Assembly: GCF_000219915.2 (NCBI RefSeq)
Contig: NC_017964.1
Location: 4,154,001 to 4,218,000 of the forward strand
Reading direction: 5' to 3'
Origin: Advenella kashmirensis WT001
GTDB lineage: Bacteria; Pseudomonadota; Gammaproteobacteria; Burkholderiales; Burkholderiaceae_B
DNA: 64,000 bases
Shown: positions 1 to 9,403 of the stretch, one piece after another
Position numbering within the stretch: position 1 is the stretch's first letter
How the letters are laid out: each line of letters opens with the position of its first letter
The notes under the pieces: model-generated
Databases searched by the model: none
What the model was told of the DNA's origin: nothing
Seen by the model: the letters and a program-made list of their open reading frames with translations, nothing else
Program-made: the position numbers and the translations under genes

Positions 1-475
1 ACTCTTTGATACGAGCCTGTGTTTTGGACTTTTCACGAACAGAAACAACATCACCGCTGCTGACCAGCATTGATGGAATGTCTGCCTTGTGACCGTTCAG
101 CTCGATTGCACCATGGGCAACCAGTTGACGGGCTTCTGCACGTGTTGAACCGTAACCCATACGGTATACAACGTTGTCCAGACGCGATTCGAGCAACTGA
201 ATCAGGGTCTCGCCAGTGTTGCCACGGCGACGCTCAGCTTCAGCGAAGTATTTACGGAATTGCTTTTCGAGCACACCGTACATACGTTTCAGTTTTTGCT
301 TTTCACGCAGTTGCAGGCCGTAGTCGGACGTACGGGCACCAGAGGTGCGGCCGTGCTGACCGGGTTTGGAGTCAAGCTTGCATTTGGAGTCGAGTGAACG
401 ACGTGCGCTCTTCAGGAACAGATCAATGCCTTCGCGACGCGAAAGTTTGCATTTTGGTCCAGTATATCGTGCCAT
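1..475 (-). CDS. rpsD: 30S ribosomal protein S4 (C-terminus cut by window edge)
   Basis: Primary 16S rRNA-binding protein of the small subunit, usually also the translational repressor of the alpha operon. The frame opens with [16 protein letters not shown] and continues through KPGQHGRTS, the hallmark N-terminal region of S4, into the S4 RNA-binding domain ([22 protein letters not shown]). About 158 codons are present; the family is about 207 residues, so roughly 49 C-terminal residues lie beyond base 1. It follows rpsK with a short gap, and rpoA and rplQ would be expected next outside the window. Confidence 0.97.
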   Translation of the reverse strand, partial: MARYTGPKCKLSRREGIDLFLKSARRSLDSKCKLDSKPGQHGRTSGARTSDYGLQLREKQKLKRMYGVLEKQFRKYFAEAERRRGNTGETLIQLLESRLDNVVYRMGYGSTRAEARQLVAHGAIELNGHKADIPSMLVSSGDVVSVREKSKTQARIKE

Positions 476-492
476 TATTTTCCCTTGCTAAA

Positions 493-891
493 TTAAATAC
501 GACGACGTTTAGGAGGGCGGCAACCGTTATGCGGGACTGGCGTGATGTCTGAGATACTGGAAATCTTGATACCCAGTGCATTCAATGCACGCACTGAAGA
601 TTCACGACCAGGACCAGGGCCCTTGATGCGTACTTCCAGTGTTTTGATACCATATTCCAATGCTACACGGCCCGCTGACTCGGCTGCAACCTGCGCTGCA
701 AAAGGCGTCGATTTACGTGAGCCTTTAAAGCCCGCGCCACCCGACGTCGCCCATGACAAGGCATTGCCTTGACGGTCAGTAATTGTGATGATTGTGTTGT
801 TGAAAGATGCATGAACGTGTGCAATACCGTCCGATACAACCTTTCTAATTTTTTTGCGTGCGCGTGCAGCGCCGCCAGAAGCTTTCGCCAT
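493..891 (-). CDS. rpsK: 30S ribosomal protein S11
   Basis: Platform protein of the 30S subunit that contacts 16S rRNA near the mRNA exit. The 132 residues contain the typical [19 protein letters not shown] segment and end in the conserved basic tail [10 protein letters not shown]. Length is normal for the family. It lies between rpsM and rpsD in the usual alpha-operon order with a 12-base gap to rpsM. Confidence 0.98.
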   Translation of the reverse strand: MAKASGGAARARKKIRKVVSDGIAHVHASFNNTIITITDRQGNALSWATSGGAGFKGSRKSTPFAAQVAAESAGRVALEYGIKTLEVRIKGPGPGRESSVRALNALGIKISSISDITPVPHNGCRPPKRRRI

Positions 892-903
892 AATCTACCC
901 CGA

Positions 904-1269
904 TTATTTCTTCAGTGATTGTGCTGAACGACGTGGGCCCTTGCGTGTACGTGCGTTTGTACGTGTGCGCTGACCGCGAACGGGCAGACCACGTTTGTGA
1001 CGCAGACCACGGTAGGTACCCAGGTCAATCAGACGTTTAATCGAAAGTTGTACTTCACGACGCAAATCACCCTCGACTGTGAACTGACCAACCTGTTCAC
1101 GGATTTTCTCGAGTTCTGCATCTGTCAGATCTTTCACTTTCTTGTCAAAGGCCACACCGGCTGTTTCGCAAATTTTGCGAGAGCGAGTGCGTCCGATGCC
1201 AAAAATAGCGGTCAGACCGATTTCAGCATGCTGATGCGGCGGAATGTTAATGCCAGCTATACGGGCCAT
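904..1269 (-). CDS. rpsM: 30S ribosomal protein S13
   Basis: Head protein of the 30S subunit that contacts the 50S subunit and P-site tRNA. The 121 residues start [10 protein letters not shown] and contain the helix-two-turn-helix segment [13 protein letters not shown] and the basic tail with [16 protein letters not shown]. Length and order (rpmJ upstream, rpsK downstream) are normal. Confidence 0.98.
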   Translation of the reverse strand: MARIAGINIPPHQHAEIGLTAIFGIGRTRSRKICETAGVAFDKKVKDLTDAELEKIREQVGQFTVEGDLRREVQLSIKRLIDLGTYRGLRHKRGLPVRGQRTRTNARTRKGPRRSAQSLKK

Positions 1270-1300
1270 GTCTGTTCCTCGTTAAATCGATGCGCCAGGA

Positions 1301-1414
1301 TTAACCCTGACGCTGCTTGTGACGTGGATCTGTACAAATTACTCGTACAACTCCGTGTCGTTTAATGATCTTGCAATTACGGCAGATCTTTTTTACCGAT
1401 GCCATTACCTTCAT
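1301..1414 (-). CDS. rpmJ: 50S ribosomal protein L36
   Basis: A 37-residue protein read directly from the sequence: it begins [15 protein letters not shown] and ends DPRHKQRQG. The zinc-ribbon residues C11, C14, C27 and H32 are visible (CRNC near residue 11, then C and H near 27 and 32), so this is the zinc-binding form of L36. It sits between infA and rpsM, as in most proteobacterial alpha operons. Confidence 0.95.
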   Translation of the reverse strand: MKVMASVKKICRNCKIIKRHGVVRVICTDPRHKQRQG

Positions 1415-1439
1415 GGTTGACTCCTAGTTTTGTTTCCGC

Positions 1440-1658
1440 TTATTTGGAGCGGAAGACGATTCTTGCACGTGAAAGGTCATAGGGCGTGAGTTCCACGGTT
1501 ACCTTGTCACCCGGAAGAATCCGAATATAGTGCATTCGCATCTTGCCGGAAATGTGGCCAAGAACCACATGTCCGTTTTCGAGCTTTACACGAAATGTTG
1601 CGTTCGGGAGGTTCTCGACAACCTCACCCTGCATTTGTATGACGTCATCCTTGGCCAT
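1440..1658 (-). CDS. infA: Translation initiation factor IF-1
   Basis: Small OB-fold factor that binds the 30S A site during initiation. The 72 residues include the diagnostic stretch [19 protein letters not shown] and the C-terminal [12 protein letters not shown]. Length is exactly that of the family. The start lies three bases after the secY stop, so it is translationally close-coupled with secY, an arrangement common in betaproteobacteria. Confidence 0.97.
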   Translation of the reverse strand: MAKDDVIQMQGEVVENLPNATFRVKLENGHVVLGHISGKMRMHYIRILPGDKVTVELTPYDLSRARIVFRSK

Positions 1659-1661
1659 GAT

Positions 1662-2996
1662 CTATCTCATAGGTAAGCTCGAACCCTTAAAACTTGTCTT
1701 CTTGAGCAGCGAATCATACTGGTGTGACATCATATAGGCCTGTACCTGCGCCATGAAGTCCATTGTTACCACTACGATAATCAACAGCGAGGTGCCGCCA
1801 AAATAAAACGGTACATTCTGCCACTGCATCCGGAGAAATTCGGGAACCAGACACACCAGCGTGATGTAAATGGCACCGATCAGTGTCAGGCGCATCAAAA
1901 TTTTGTCGATATATTTTGATGTCTGCAGTCCCGGACGGATACCCGGAACAAATGCGCCGCTTTTCTTCAGATTGTCTGCCGTTTCCCGGCTGTTAAATAC
2001 CAGCGCGGTGTAGAAAAAGCAGAAGAACACAACCAAAGCGGTAAATACCGTTACATACAGGGGTTGACCAGGCTGCAGCGCGGCTGCCGTGTCGCTTAAC
2101 CAGCGCATGTTACTTGATTGCGAAAACCAGCTGGCAATGGTCGCCGGAAACAGGATGATGGATGAAGCAAAGATGGGAGGAATCACACCTGCCATATTCA
2201 GCTTCAGGGGCAGATGCGAACTCTGACCACCATAAACCTTGTTGCCGACCTGACGCTTCGCGTAGTTCACCGTAATTCGGCGTTGACCACGCTCAACGAA
2301 CACCACCAGAGCGGTAATTGCAACCACCAGGACCAGAATAAACAGTGCGGACACTGTTCCGATCTGATTCTGACTGACCAGCTCGAACATGCTTGCCAGA
2401 GCGGTAGGCAGACCAGCCACAATACCTGCAAAAATCAGGATTGAGATACCGTTGCCAAGACCACGCTCGGTAATTTGCTCTCCAAGCCACATCACGAACA
2501 TGGTTCCGGTTACCAGGGTGACCACTGTCGTAAAGACAAACATGGGTCCTGGTGAATTGACCAGATCCGGTTGAGCCTGCAGCGTAGCGGCAATACCAAA
2601 GGATTGCACCAACGCGAGCAACACCGTGCCATAGCGTGTGTATTGGGTGATCTTGCGGCGGCCGGCCTCGCCTTCTTTCTTGATTGCCTCAAGAGAAGGT
2701 ACTACGGAGCTGACCAGCTGCATGATAATCGATGCCGAAATATACGGCATGATACCCAGAGCAAATACAGAGAAGCGCGACAGCGCGCCGCCCGAGAACA
2801 TGTTAAAGAGGCCCAGAATCCCGCCCGATTGCGAATTGAACAGCTGGCGCATGGCATCGGGATTAATACCCGGTACCGGAATATGCGTACCCAGCCGATA
2901 CACGATCAGCGCGAGAATCAGGAACACAAGACGCTGCTTGAGGTCGCCGTATTTCTTACCGCTACCTGCTTTTCCTGCTGCCTGTGCTTTAGCCAC
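1662..2996 (-). CDS. secY: Protein translocase subunit SecY
   Basis: Pore-forming subunit of the SecYEG inner-membrane translocon. The 444 residues contain about ten hydrophobic segments, the plug-region motif [22 protein letters not shown], and the cytoplasmic-loop motif [12 protein letters not shown] followed by [12 protein letters not shown]. The C-terminal loop has YIDKIL. Length is normal and the frame is intact. It follows rplO by 11 bases in the spc operon. Confidence 0.98.
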   Translation of the reverse strand: MAKAQAAGKAGSGKKYGDLKQRLVFLILALIVYRLGTHIPVPGINPDAMRQLFNSQSGGILGLFNMFSGGALSRFSVFALGIMPYISASIIMQLVSSVVPSLEAIKKEGEAGRRKITQYTRYGTVLLALVQSFGIAATLQAQPDLVNSPGPMFVFTTVVTLVTGTMFVMWLGEQITERGLGNGISILIFAGIVAGLPTALASMFELVSQNQIGTVSALFILVLVVAITALVVFVERGQRRITVNYAKRQVGNKVYGGQSSHLPLKLNMAGVIPPIFASSIILFPATIASWFSQSSNMRWLSDTAAALQPGQPLYVTVFTALVVFFCFFYTALVFNSRETADNLKKSGAFVPGIRPGLQTSKYIDKILMRLTLIGAIYITLVCLVPEFLRMQWQNVPFYFGGTSLLIIVVVTMDFMAQVQAYMMSHQYDSLLKKTSFKGSSLPMR

Positions 2997-3007
2997 TTTT
3001 ACCCCTT

Positions 3008-3451
3008 TTACTCAGCGAGTGAACCACCAGCGGCTTCGATCGCTGCGCGGGCACCGGCTGTTGCTGTCAGCCCTTTGAGGGATACTTTACGGGAAAGGTC
3101 ACCAGACTTGATGACTTTCACGTAACGTACTTGCTGACCAATAAAACCTTGCTGCTTGAGCACCTGAACATCGATTTCGTCGCCAGTGACCTTCTGCAGT
3201 TCAGACAAACGTACTTCTGCGTACAGGTGCTGACCCAGAGGCGTAAAGCCACGTTTTGGCAAACGACGTTGCAGGGGCATCTGACCACCCTCAAAGCCGA
3301 CTTTATGAAAGCCGCCTGAGCGTGATTTCTGACCTTTGTGTCCACGACCGGCTGTTTTACCCAAGCCTGAACCAATGCCGCGACCAACACGGCGCTTGGC
3401 ATGCTTGCTGCCTTCAGCGGGGGACAATGAGTTGAGTTGCATTTCGGACAT
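3008..3451 (-). CDS. rplO: 50S ribosomal protein L15
   Basis: Late-assembling 23S rRNA-binding protein. The 147 residues start [17 protein letters not shown] and carry the glycine/arginine-rich segment [20 protein letters not shown] and [24 protein letters not shown] typical of the family. It lies between rpmD and secY with short gaps, the standard spc order. Confidence 0.98.
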   Translation of the reverse strand: MSEMQLNSLSPAEGSKHAKRRVGRGIGSGLGKTAGRGHKGQKSRSGGFHKVGFEGGQMPLQRRLPKRGFTPLGQHLYAEVRLSELQKVTGDEIDVQVLKQQGFIGQQVRYVKVIKSGDLSRKVSLKGLTATAGARAAIEAAGGSLAE

Positions 3452-3474
3452 CTCTATTCCTTTACGATAAGGCT

Positions 3475-3663
3475 TCAGGCTTCCGAAACGGACACGAGAT
3501 AATCGACTGTGCGAATCATCCCGCGAACTTCCGGTGTATCCACCAGCACGCGGCTGCTGTTTACTTTACCCAAACCCAACCCGCGCACTGTATCGCGGTG
3601 ACTTTGTTTGGTGCCGATAACGGACCGAACAAGCGTGACTTTAATTTGCTTCTTCTGTGCCAT
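3475..3663 (-). CDS. rpmD: 50S ribosomal protein L30
   Basis: Small 50S protein. It begins [17 protein letters not shown] and contains [16 protein letters not shown], a typical short (62-residue) bacterial L30. Two adjacent ATGs exist (3666 and 3663). The second is preferred because it gives better spacing from the GGGG/GGGGTAA stretch at the end of rpsE, but either start is possible. It is essentially contiguous with rpsE. Confidence 0.95.
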   Translation of the reverse strand: MAQKKQIKVTLVRSVIGTKQSHRDTVRGLGLGKVNSSRVLVDTPEVRGMIRTVDYLVSVSEA

Positions 3664-3666
3664 CAT

Positions 3667-4188
3667 TTACCCCAGAATCTCTTCGACCGATTTGCCGCGC
3701 TTGGCTGCCACCTCGGAAGGTGTCAGGCAGGCGTTCAGACCGTTCAATGTTGCGCGTACCAGGTTGTACGGGTTGCTTGAGCCCAGGCTCTTGGCAACCA
3801 CGTTGCGTACACCCATCACTTCGAAGATGGCGCGCATTGGACCGCCTGCGATCACTCCGGTACCTTCGGCAGCCGGTGAAATCAGAACGGTAGATGCGCC
3901 ATGTTTACCCACGACGGTGTGATGCAGGGTACCCTCTTTCAGCGCGATACGAACCATGCCGCGACGGGCCTGTTCCATTGCTTTCTGAACTGCGACGGGC
4001 ACCTCGCGTGCTTTACCTTTACCCATACCGATGCGGCCATCGCCATCACCGACTACGGTCAGGGCTGCGAAACTCATTGTGCGACCACCTTTTACTACCT
4101 TGGTCACACGGTTGACCGCAATCATCTTCTCGCGAAAACCGTCATCGCGTTCTTGCTCAGGGGCGTTCTTGCCTTGTGCTTTTGCCAT
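3667..4188 (-). CDS. rpsE: 30S ribosomal protein S5
   Basis: Fidelity-related 30S protein. The 173 residues show the double-stranded-RNA-binding N-terminal domain ([30 protein letters not shown]) and the C-terminal domain with [18 protein letters not shown]. Length and location between rplR and rpmD are standard. Confidence 0.98.
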   Translation of the reverse strand: MAKAQGKNAPEQERDDGFREKMIAVNRVTKVVKGGRTMSFAALTVVGDGDGRIGMGKGKAREVPVAVQKAMEQARRGMVRIALKEGTLHHTVVGKHGASTVLISPAAEGTGVIAGGPMRAIFEVMGVRNVVAKSLGSSNPYNLVRATLNGLNACLTPSEVAAKRGKSVEEILG

Positions 4189-4203
4189 TTGACAATTCCT
4201 CGA

Positions 4204-4569
4204 TTAGATCTTGAGGCCGGCTTCACGCGCGGCTTCGGCCAGCGCCTTGACGCGGCCATGGTAACGGAAACCGGCACGGTCGAATGCTACAGACTCGATA
4301 CCCGCTGCCTTGGCTTTCTCGGCAACCCGTTTTCCAACAATGACGGCTGCCTCAACGTTGCCACCATTTTTCTTGCCTTCGGCCAGTTCCTTGCGGACTT
4401 CGGGCTCGAGCGTAGAAGCGGTTAACAACACCTTGTCGCCTTCCGGCGAAATAACGTTTGCGTAAATGTGAAGATTCGAACGGTGAACTGCCAGACGGTA
4501 TGTACCGAGCTCTGCAATTTTCCGGCGAGTCGCCACTGCACGACGCAAACGGGATAATTTTTTGTCCAT
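4204..4569 (-). CDS. rplR: 50S ribosomal protein L18
   Basis: 5S rRNA-binding protein of the central protuberance. The 121 residues begin [17 protein letters not shown], include [15 protein letters not shown], and end with the conserved [25 protein letters not shown] region. It lies between rplF and rpsE in spc order. Confidence 0.98.
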   Translation of the reverse strand: MDKKLSRLRRAVATRRKIAELGTYRLAVHRSNLHIYANVISPEGDKVLLTASTLEPEVRKELAEGKKNGGNVEAAVIVGKRVAEKAKAAGIESVAFDRAGFRYHGRVKALAEAAREAGLKI

Positions 4570-4590
4570 GATATATCCTTGCCTGCGCTA

Positions 4591-5123
4591 TTATTTCTTC
4601 TTGGTTTCTTTGATGATGACGCGTTCGTCAGCATAACGAACACCTTTGCCTTTGTAGGGCTCTGGTGGACGATAGGCGCGGACTTTCGCGGCAACCTGGC
4701 CAACAGCCTGTTTGTCGAAGCTCTTCAGAACGATTTCGGTCTGAGTTGGGCATTCGGCTTTCACGCTTTTTGGCAGCGGGTGCACGATGTCATGCGAGAA
4801 ACCAAGTTGAAGCTTGAGTGAATCTCCCTGAACCTGGGCACGGTAACCCACGCCAACCAGATTCAGACGACGTTCGAAACCCTTGCTGACGCCGGTAACC
4901 ATATTGTTTACCAGGCGCGCAGAGTGCCGGACATTTCTTTTGCATGGCGGGAATCATCAGCCACGGTAAAAGAGATTTTGCCGTCGTCCAGCTTGAGAGC
5001 GACTTCGCCGCCCAGTTGCTGGTTCAGTTCACCCAAAGGGCCTTTAACATGAATGTTGCTGTCCGTGATGTTAACTTCAACACCTTTAGGGACTTCAACA
5101 GGATATTTTGCTATACGTGACAT
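4591..5123 (-). CDS. rplF: 50S ribosomal protein L6 (reading frame interrupted near 4915)
   Basis: 23S rRNA-binding protein near the GTPase centre. The first part runs from [17 protein letters not shown] to EMSGTLRA, then the frame hits a stop. A second frame picks up immediately with [25 protein letters not shown] and ends [15 protein letters not shown]. Together they make a normal L6 of about 177 residues. One base is missing in the run at 4911-4916 (the codon for Leu after RA). Because L6 is a core ribosomal protein and both halves are perfectly conserved, a sequence error is much more likely than a real mutation. The start is set by ATG at 5123 with AAGGAG just upstream. Confidence 0.95.
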
Positions 5124-5133
5124 ATTCTTCTCC

Positions 5134-5529
5134 TTATGCCACGTAACACAGAACTTCGCCGCCCACGCCTTCATGACGAGCCTTGCGGTCTGTCATGACG
5201 CCACGTGAAGTGGAGACGATGGCTACGCCCAGACCGTTCATCACCTGAGGGATGGCAGTACGGCCTTTGTAGATGCGCAGTCCAGGACGTGATACGCGGT
5301 CAATGCGTTCGATCACGGGACGTCCCGCGTAATACTTCAGTGAAATCTCAAGCTCAGGCTTGGCTTTTTCACCTTTGATTTCAAAGCTCTCGATATAACC
5401 TTCTTCTTTCAGCACGGTGGCAATAGCCACTTTCAGCTTAGAGGAGGGCATCGATACCGAGACTTTCTCGACTTGCTGCGCGTTACGAATACGCGTCAGC
5501 ATATCGGCGATTGGATCGCTCATGCTCAT
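5134..5529 (-). CDS. rpsH: 30S ribosomal protein S8
   Basis: Central-domain 16S rRNA-binding protein and, in enteric bacteria, translational repressor of the spc operon. The 131 residues start [18 protein letters not shown] and end with the conserved [25 protein letters not shown]. It follows rpsN and precedes rplF. Confidence 0.98.
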   Translation of the reverse strand: MSMSDPIADMLTRIRNAQQVEKVSVSMPSSKLKVAIATVLKEEGYIESFEIKGEKAKPELEISLKYYAGRPVIERIDRVSRPGLRIYKGRTAIPQVMNGLGVAIVSTSRGVMTDRKARHEGVGGEVLCYVA

Positions 5530-5540
5530 AATTTATTCTC

Positions 5541-5846
5541 CTACCAGCTAGCCTTGGTCATACCGGGCACTTCTCCGCGCATTGCCATCTCGCGCAGTTT
5601 GTGACGGGTCAAACCAAATTTGCTGAACACGCCACGTGGGCGTCCGGTGATAACGCAACGGTTACGCATACGAGTTGGGTTTGCATTACGCGGTAATTGC
5701 TGTAATTTCAAACGTGCGTCGTAGCGCTCTTCGTCGGATTTCGATGTGTCGTTAATGATCGCTGTCAGTGCTGCACGTTTGGCTGCGAATTTCTCAACCA
5801 GTTTGGCGCGCTTGATATCGCGATTGATGAGTGAAAGTTTTGCCAC
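5541..5846 (-). CDS. rpsN: 30S ribosomal protein S14
   Basis: Head protein of the 30S subunit. The 101-residue form starts [20 protein letters not shown] and ends [24 protein letters not shown]. It is the long form: the four-cysteine zinc motif of short S14 is absent, with [11 protein letters not shown] in its place. Location between rplE and rpsH is standard. Confidence 0.98.
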   Translation of the reverse strand: MAKLSLINRDIKRAKLVEKFAAKRAALTAIINDTSKSDEERYDARLKLQQLPRNANPTRMRNRCVITGRPRGVFSKFGLTRHKLREMAMRGEVPGMTKASW

Positions 5847-5857
5847 GTCATCGCCCC

Positions 5858-6397
5858 TTAGTTACGAAACGGGAAGCTGAAGGCTGTTAGCAGCGCTTTG
5901 GCTTCTTCGTCTGTCTTAGCTGTCGTTGTGATACTGATATTCAGGCCACGCAGTGCGTCGATTTTGTCGTACTCAATTTCAGGGAAAATGATTTGCTCTT
6001 TCACCCCGACGTTGTAGTTACCACGACCATCGAACGCGCGACCGGAGATACCACGGAAGTCGCGTACACGAGGCAATGCGATCGTAACCAGACGATCCAG
6101 AAACTCGTACATACGCTGACCGCGCAATGTCACCATGCAGCCGATAGGATAGTTTTCACGGATTTTAAAACCGGCAATCGCCTTTTTGGTTTTAGTAATC
6201 ACAGGTTTCTGACCGGCAATTTTTGTCAGGTCGGAAACAGCGTGTTCGATCACTTTCTTGTCAGCAACGGCTTCAGAAACGCCCATGTTCAGTGTGATCT
6301 TGGTAATGCGAGGCACTTCCATATCACTCTTGTAACCGAACTGCTTCTTCATTTCGCCAGCGATCTTGCTGTTGTATAAGTCTTGCAAACGAGCCAT
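5858..6397 (-). CDS. rplE: 50S ribosomal protein L5
   Basis: 5S rRNA-binding protein contacting P-site tRNA. The 179 residues include [20 protein letters not shown] and the C-terminal [23 protein letters not shown] segment ending AFSFPFRN. Length is normal; the start overlaps the usual gap after rplX. Confidence 0.98.
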   Translation of the reverse strand: MARLQDLYNSKIAGEMKKQFGYKSDMEVPRITKITLNMGVSEAVADKKVIEHAVSDLTKIAGQKPVITKTKKAIAGFKIRENYPIGCMVTLRGQRMYEFLDRLVTIALPRVRDFRGISGRAFDGRGNYNVGVKEQIIFPEIEYDKIDALRGLNISITTTAKTDEEAKALLTAFSFPFRN

Positions 6398-6399
6398 GA

Positions 6400-6729
6400 T
6401 TACGCCCCTTTCGCTTTCGCGCCAACGACTTCGCCGTTAGAACGGAAAATACGGACATTACGTCCATCGACTTCTTTGACGCCTACGCGATCGCCCTTGC
6501 CGGTTGCAGGATTGAACAATGCCACGTTCGAAACGTGGATAGGCATTGTTTTGTCAATGATGCCGCCGGGATTGTTGCTCATCGGATTAGGTTTAGTGTG
6601 TTTTTTGACAACGTTCACGCCTTCGACCAGGACGTAATTAGCGTCAACACGGGCCAGTACGACACCGCGGCGCTTTTTATCACGACCGGTAAGGACGATA
6701 ACCTCGTCACCTTTACGAATGTTTTCCAT
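6400..6729 (-). CDS. rplX: 50S ribosomal protein L24
   Basis: Assembly-initiator 50S protein with an N-terminal KOW motif ([21 protein letters not shown]). The 109 residues also carry [14 protein letters not shown] and [17 protein letters not shown]. Two bases separate it from rplE, so the genes are translationally coupled. Confidence 0.98.
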   Translation of the reverse strand: MENIRKGDEVIVLTGRDKKRRGVVLARVDANYVLVEGVNVVKKHTKPNPMSNNPGGIIDKTMPIHVSNVALFNPATGKGDRVGVKEVDGRNVRIFRSNGEVVGAKAKGA

Positions 6730-6740
6730 CTATCTGCCCC

Positions 6741-7109
6741 TTACAGCACTTCAGGTGCCAGTGACACGATTTTCATGAAGCGCTCGGTACGCAGTTCACG
6801 CGTAACAGGCCCGAAAATACGTGTACCGATAGGTTCAAGTTTGGCGTTCAGCAGCACTGCTGCGTTGCCACCAAAACGAATCAGCGAACCGTCTTTACGA
6901 CGAACGCCCTTGGCGGTACGTACGACGACCGCGTTATAGATTTCGCCTTTTTTGACGCGTCCGCGCGGAGCTGCATCCTTGACAGTCACTTTGATGATGT
7001 CACCGATGGCTGCGTAACGGCGCTTTGAGCCGCCCAACACCTTGATGCACATAATACGGCGCGCACCGGTGTTATCAGCCACGTCTAGCGTGCTTTGCAT
7101 TTGGATCAT
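6741..7109 (-). CDS. rplN: 50S ribosomal protein L14
   Basis: 23S rRNA-binding protein at the subunit interface. The 122 residues begin [21 protein letters not shown] and contain [21 protein letters not shown]; the C-terminus is [14 protein letters not shown]. It is the first gene of the ribosomal block here. No rpsQ, rpmC or other S10-operon gene lies upstream, and a promoter candidate is found about 265 bases before the start. Confidence 0.98.
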   Translation of the reverse strand: MIQMQSTLDVADNTGARRIMCIKVLGGSKRRYAAIGDIIKVTVKDAAPRGRVKKGEIYNAVVVRTAKGVRRKDGSLIRFGGNAAVLLNAKLEPIGTRIFGPVTRELRTERFMKIVSLAPEVL

Positions 7110-7373
7110 GATTATTCCTGTTCCAACTTAGTTACATACACTGTCGGTCTCCCGACAGCCCGTTTGCCATTTCTGGTATTTCGACCCACTTCGTTTTCGA
7201 TCTACCCATATAAACACCAAGGTAAATCAGCACGTCAGGCAGGCCAGCAAGCACCAGATGCTATTCATATAACCAGTTTTGGTCCCGTCAGGCCGCGCCC
7301 ATCAGTTTGTGCGCCACCCTGGGTTGAAATCTGTTTAAATAGTTTCTCCGCCCGTAAACGAACGAAGTCCTCT

Positions 7374-7402
7374 AATATATCCTATCTGGGTACCGGATGC
7401 AA
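7374..7402 (-). promoter_or_regulatory. Candidate sigma-70 promoter of the rplN (spc/alpha) operon
   Basis: On the minus strand the sequence reads TTGCAT, a 17-base spacer, then TATATT, close to the sigma-70 consensus with ideal spacing. Transcription would start near 7367 and leave a leader of about 255 bases before rplN. It is the only strong promoter match seen between rplN and the next gene, and it explains how the operon is expressed without the S10 operon upstream. Confidence 0.6.
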
Positions 7403-7787
7403 GTGCAAAACGCCTTAAAAAGGCTAATTACTACTTGAAAAACAACAACTTTTTCGAAAAAAGCGTGGCTGGGGCGGCAAAGACGAATGTGACAGGTTTA
7501 ATCGGGCACAACACTAAGGATAGCCTGCGCCGCATCGGTGATGGGCCGCCCCGCTGGCTGGCACCGCTCAATACTTCCGGAGTGAAGCCGTTTGCAGCCT
7601 GCCGCTCATAAGCCTTCACCTGCGCATCGGCCGCTGCCGCCCGGTCATTCATTGACCATCTGCAGATCAAGGCCATTGTTCTGCCCCCCAACGCATTCGC
7701 TATCTATATATAGCAGGCTCCTGTTCGGACCCGTCGAACACGCTATCTCGCATGTGAGACAGGCAAAATAAGATACATTGACGTACT
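7403..7787. other. Intergenic stretch, possible degraded gene end
   Basis: No intact gene is supported between the spc promoter and mipA. On the minus strand, 7498-7676 can be read across one frame change as a protein-like tail (MNDRAAAADAQVKAYERQ, then GRPITDAAQAILSVVPD and a stop). That could be the remnant of a coding sequence, but I do not recognise the family and there is no convincing start. The rest shows nothing. Confidence 0.25.
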
Positions 7788-7816
7788 TTGACAAGCCCGG
7801 CGATTGTATTTAAGAT
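7788..7816 (+). promoter_or_regulatory. Candidate sigma-70 promoter of mipA
   Basis: TTGACA at 7788-7793, a 17-base spacer, and TAAGAT at 7811-7816. The predicted transcript starts near 7823, about 40 bases before the mipA ATG at 7863. This argues against the longer in-frame reading that would start inside the promoter. Confidence 0.65.
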
Positions 7817-7862
7817 TCTTTCACGAACCTTAAACCCAAGTGTCAACCTCTCTGGAGCCAGC

Positions 7863-8654
7863 ATGAAGCGTGCCGTTTCAATCCCTGCAAATGCACAAGC
7901 CGATCTACCCGTTAACATACCGTCCCGAATCCTGTTCGCTTTATTGAGCCTGACGGCCGCGGCCGCCCATGCCGCCGATGACGATCATTTCAAACTCGGC
8001 CTGGGTGCAGCCATTGCCCCGCGCTATGAAGGCGCCGATGAATATCGAATGCAGCCCTTTCCCGTAGTGGATGCCCAGTACGGGCGTTTTTTTGCGCGCT
8101 CAGGCGATGGCCTTGGCTTGAATATCTGGCAATCCCCGCAGCTGACTATCGGCGCCGGCCTGAACATGATGGATGGATATAGCGAAAGCGACGTGCCCGA
8201 AGGCATCGGCAAGCTATCCGATACCCTCGGTGCACGTGTTTTTGTATCGACAAACGCCTGGGCTGCGATTCTCACGGTATCGGCCACCCAGGCAATAAGC
8301 AAAAGCGAGCGCGGGCTCATTGCCAACGCACGCGTCTCCTATCCCTATTCCGTGTCGGAGCGGTTTAAAGTCATTCCCAGCGTATCGGTCGAATGGGCTA
8401 ATGCCAAGTACATGAAAAGCTACTTCGGCATTAACGCGCAGCAGGCAGCCCGCTCCGGTTTGTCGGAATACCGACCGTCGGCCGGATTCAAGGACGTGTC
8501 CCTGCGGGTTGGCTTCAGTTATGAGCTGACAAAAACATGGAGCATTACCGGGGCTGCCGGCGTCAGCCGCCTCATGGGAGACGCGGCCGACAGCCCGCTG
8601 GTCCGACGCAAATCGCAGGCAGTGGGCGCCCTTGGCGTTGCCTATCGGTTCTAG
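7863..8654 (+). CDS. mipA: MipA/OmpV family outer-membrane protein
   Basis: Predicted outer-membrane beta-barrel of the MipA/OmpV family; E. coli MipA is an MltA-interacting scaffold in murein metabolism, but the role of other members is unclear. The 263 residues start with a signal peptide (hydrophobic ILFALLSLTAAAAHA, cleavage before ADDD), followed by FKLGLGAAIAPRYEGADEYRMQPFPVVDAQYG, a family hallmark. The protein ends in the aromatic GALGVAYRF typical of barrel proteins. ATG 7863 is chosen because TGGAG lies just upstream and a promoter sits 47 bases further up. The neighbouring TetR gene is convergent and may control it. Confidence 0.85.
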   Translation: MKRAVSIPANAQADLPVNIPSRILFALLSLTAAAAHAADDDHFKLGLGAAIAPRYEGADEYRMQPFPVVDAQYGRFFARSGDGLGLNIWQSPQLTIGAGLNMMDGYSESDVPEGIGKLSDTLGARVFVSTNAWAAILTVSATQAISKSERGLIANARVSYPYSVSERFKVIPSVSVEWANAKYMKSYFGINAQQAARSGLSEYRPSAGFKDVSLRVGFSYELTKTWSITGAAGVSRLMGDAADSPLVRRKSQAVGALGVAYRF

Positions 8655-8686
8655 CAACCGGACCGGGCAACACCGAGTTCTCCGGT

Positions 8687-9279
8687 TCAGGCGCGCCGCA
8701 CCAGCGGAAGAAAAATTGAATCGACCCAGGCGATGCGCAATTGTTCGGACGGCGCGACCCGATGCATCATGACATGATGACGCAGCAGATCCCGCAAGAG
8801 CGTCTTTACGGGCGGGATCAACTTGTCCGGATCAATTTCGTTGCGCGCCACCGCACGGTCCAGAATCACGCTCAAATTGTCTGGTCTGCCGGCGCTCAGC
8901 GCCCGCCTGACCTCTTCCGGCGTAGCGAAGGCCTTGCGAAACATGTCGTTCGACAGCAAGCGTTCACAGTTGCGAAGATGGGCGCAAAGTTGCCAAGTCG
9001 CTGCAGATACTCCAGCAGTTCTACTCGTACATCGCCCTGGTCGGACACTTGCGGCGGCTGCCTGGACAGCTGATATTTAATGGCCGCCATCACCAGCGCG
9101 GCTTTACTGGTCCAGCGCCGCGCGAGCACCGAGCGGCTGGTGAGGGCTGCGCTGGCAACCATTTCCATGGTTAACGACGTGTACCCATGCTCGACCAGTT
9201 TATCCCAGGCCACTTGGATAATGGCCTGCTCAAGCCTGGCGCCACGCCGCCGTGTTTTTACAGATTTCGCGATAGTCAT
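8687..9279 (-). CDS. TetR/AcrR family transcriptional regulator (frame interrupted near 8971)
   Basis: N-terminal helix-turn-helix DNA-binding domain: RLEQAIIQVAWDKLVEHGYTSL, TMEMVASAALTSRSVLARRW, then KAALVMAAI, about residues 12-60. The ligand-binding region continues to LGNFAPIFA; the frame then breaks and resumes as ERLLSNDMFRKAFATPEEVRRAL through FLPLVRRA. A single missing base (an A) near 8971 accounts for both pieces, giving about 197 residues, normal for TetR. The target is unknown; the convergent mipA and the gene's own promoter are the nearest candidates. Confidence 0.85.
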
Positions 9280-9329
9280 ATTTGCGCAGCATCGTTAGCA
9301 GTCAGATTAGCATTTTGTTATCATTATTT

Positions 9330-9349
9330 AAGATAATATCATGTATCTT
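9330..9349. promoter_or_regulatory. Inverted repeat upstream of the TetR gene
   Basis: AAGATA and TATCTT arms separated by 8 bases, in an AT-rich stretch about 50 bases before the TetR start. The position fits an autoregulatory operator. The arms are short, so this is a weak call. Confidence 0.3.
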
Positions 9350-9403
9350 ATTTTCATGCTTCACCCTCATGCACCCATTGATCACCGCCAACACGCATTT
9401 GGT

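Noticed and set aside
7498..7691. Small protein gene on the minus strand
   Set aside because: Needs a frame change, has no clear start, and matches no family I recognise; kept only as a possible remnant.
7788..7862. Longer N-terminus for MipA
   Set aside because: The extra codons cover the TTGACA and TAAGAT promoter elements and would bury the signal peptide.
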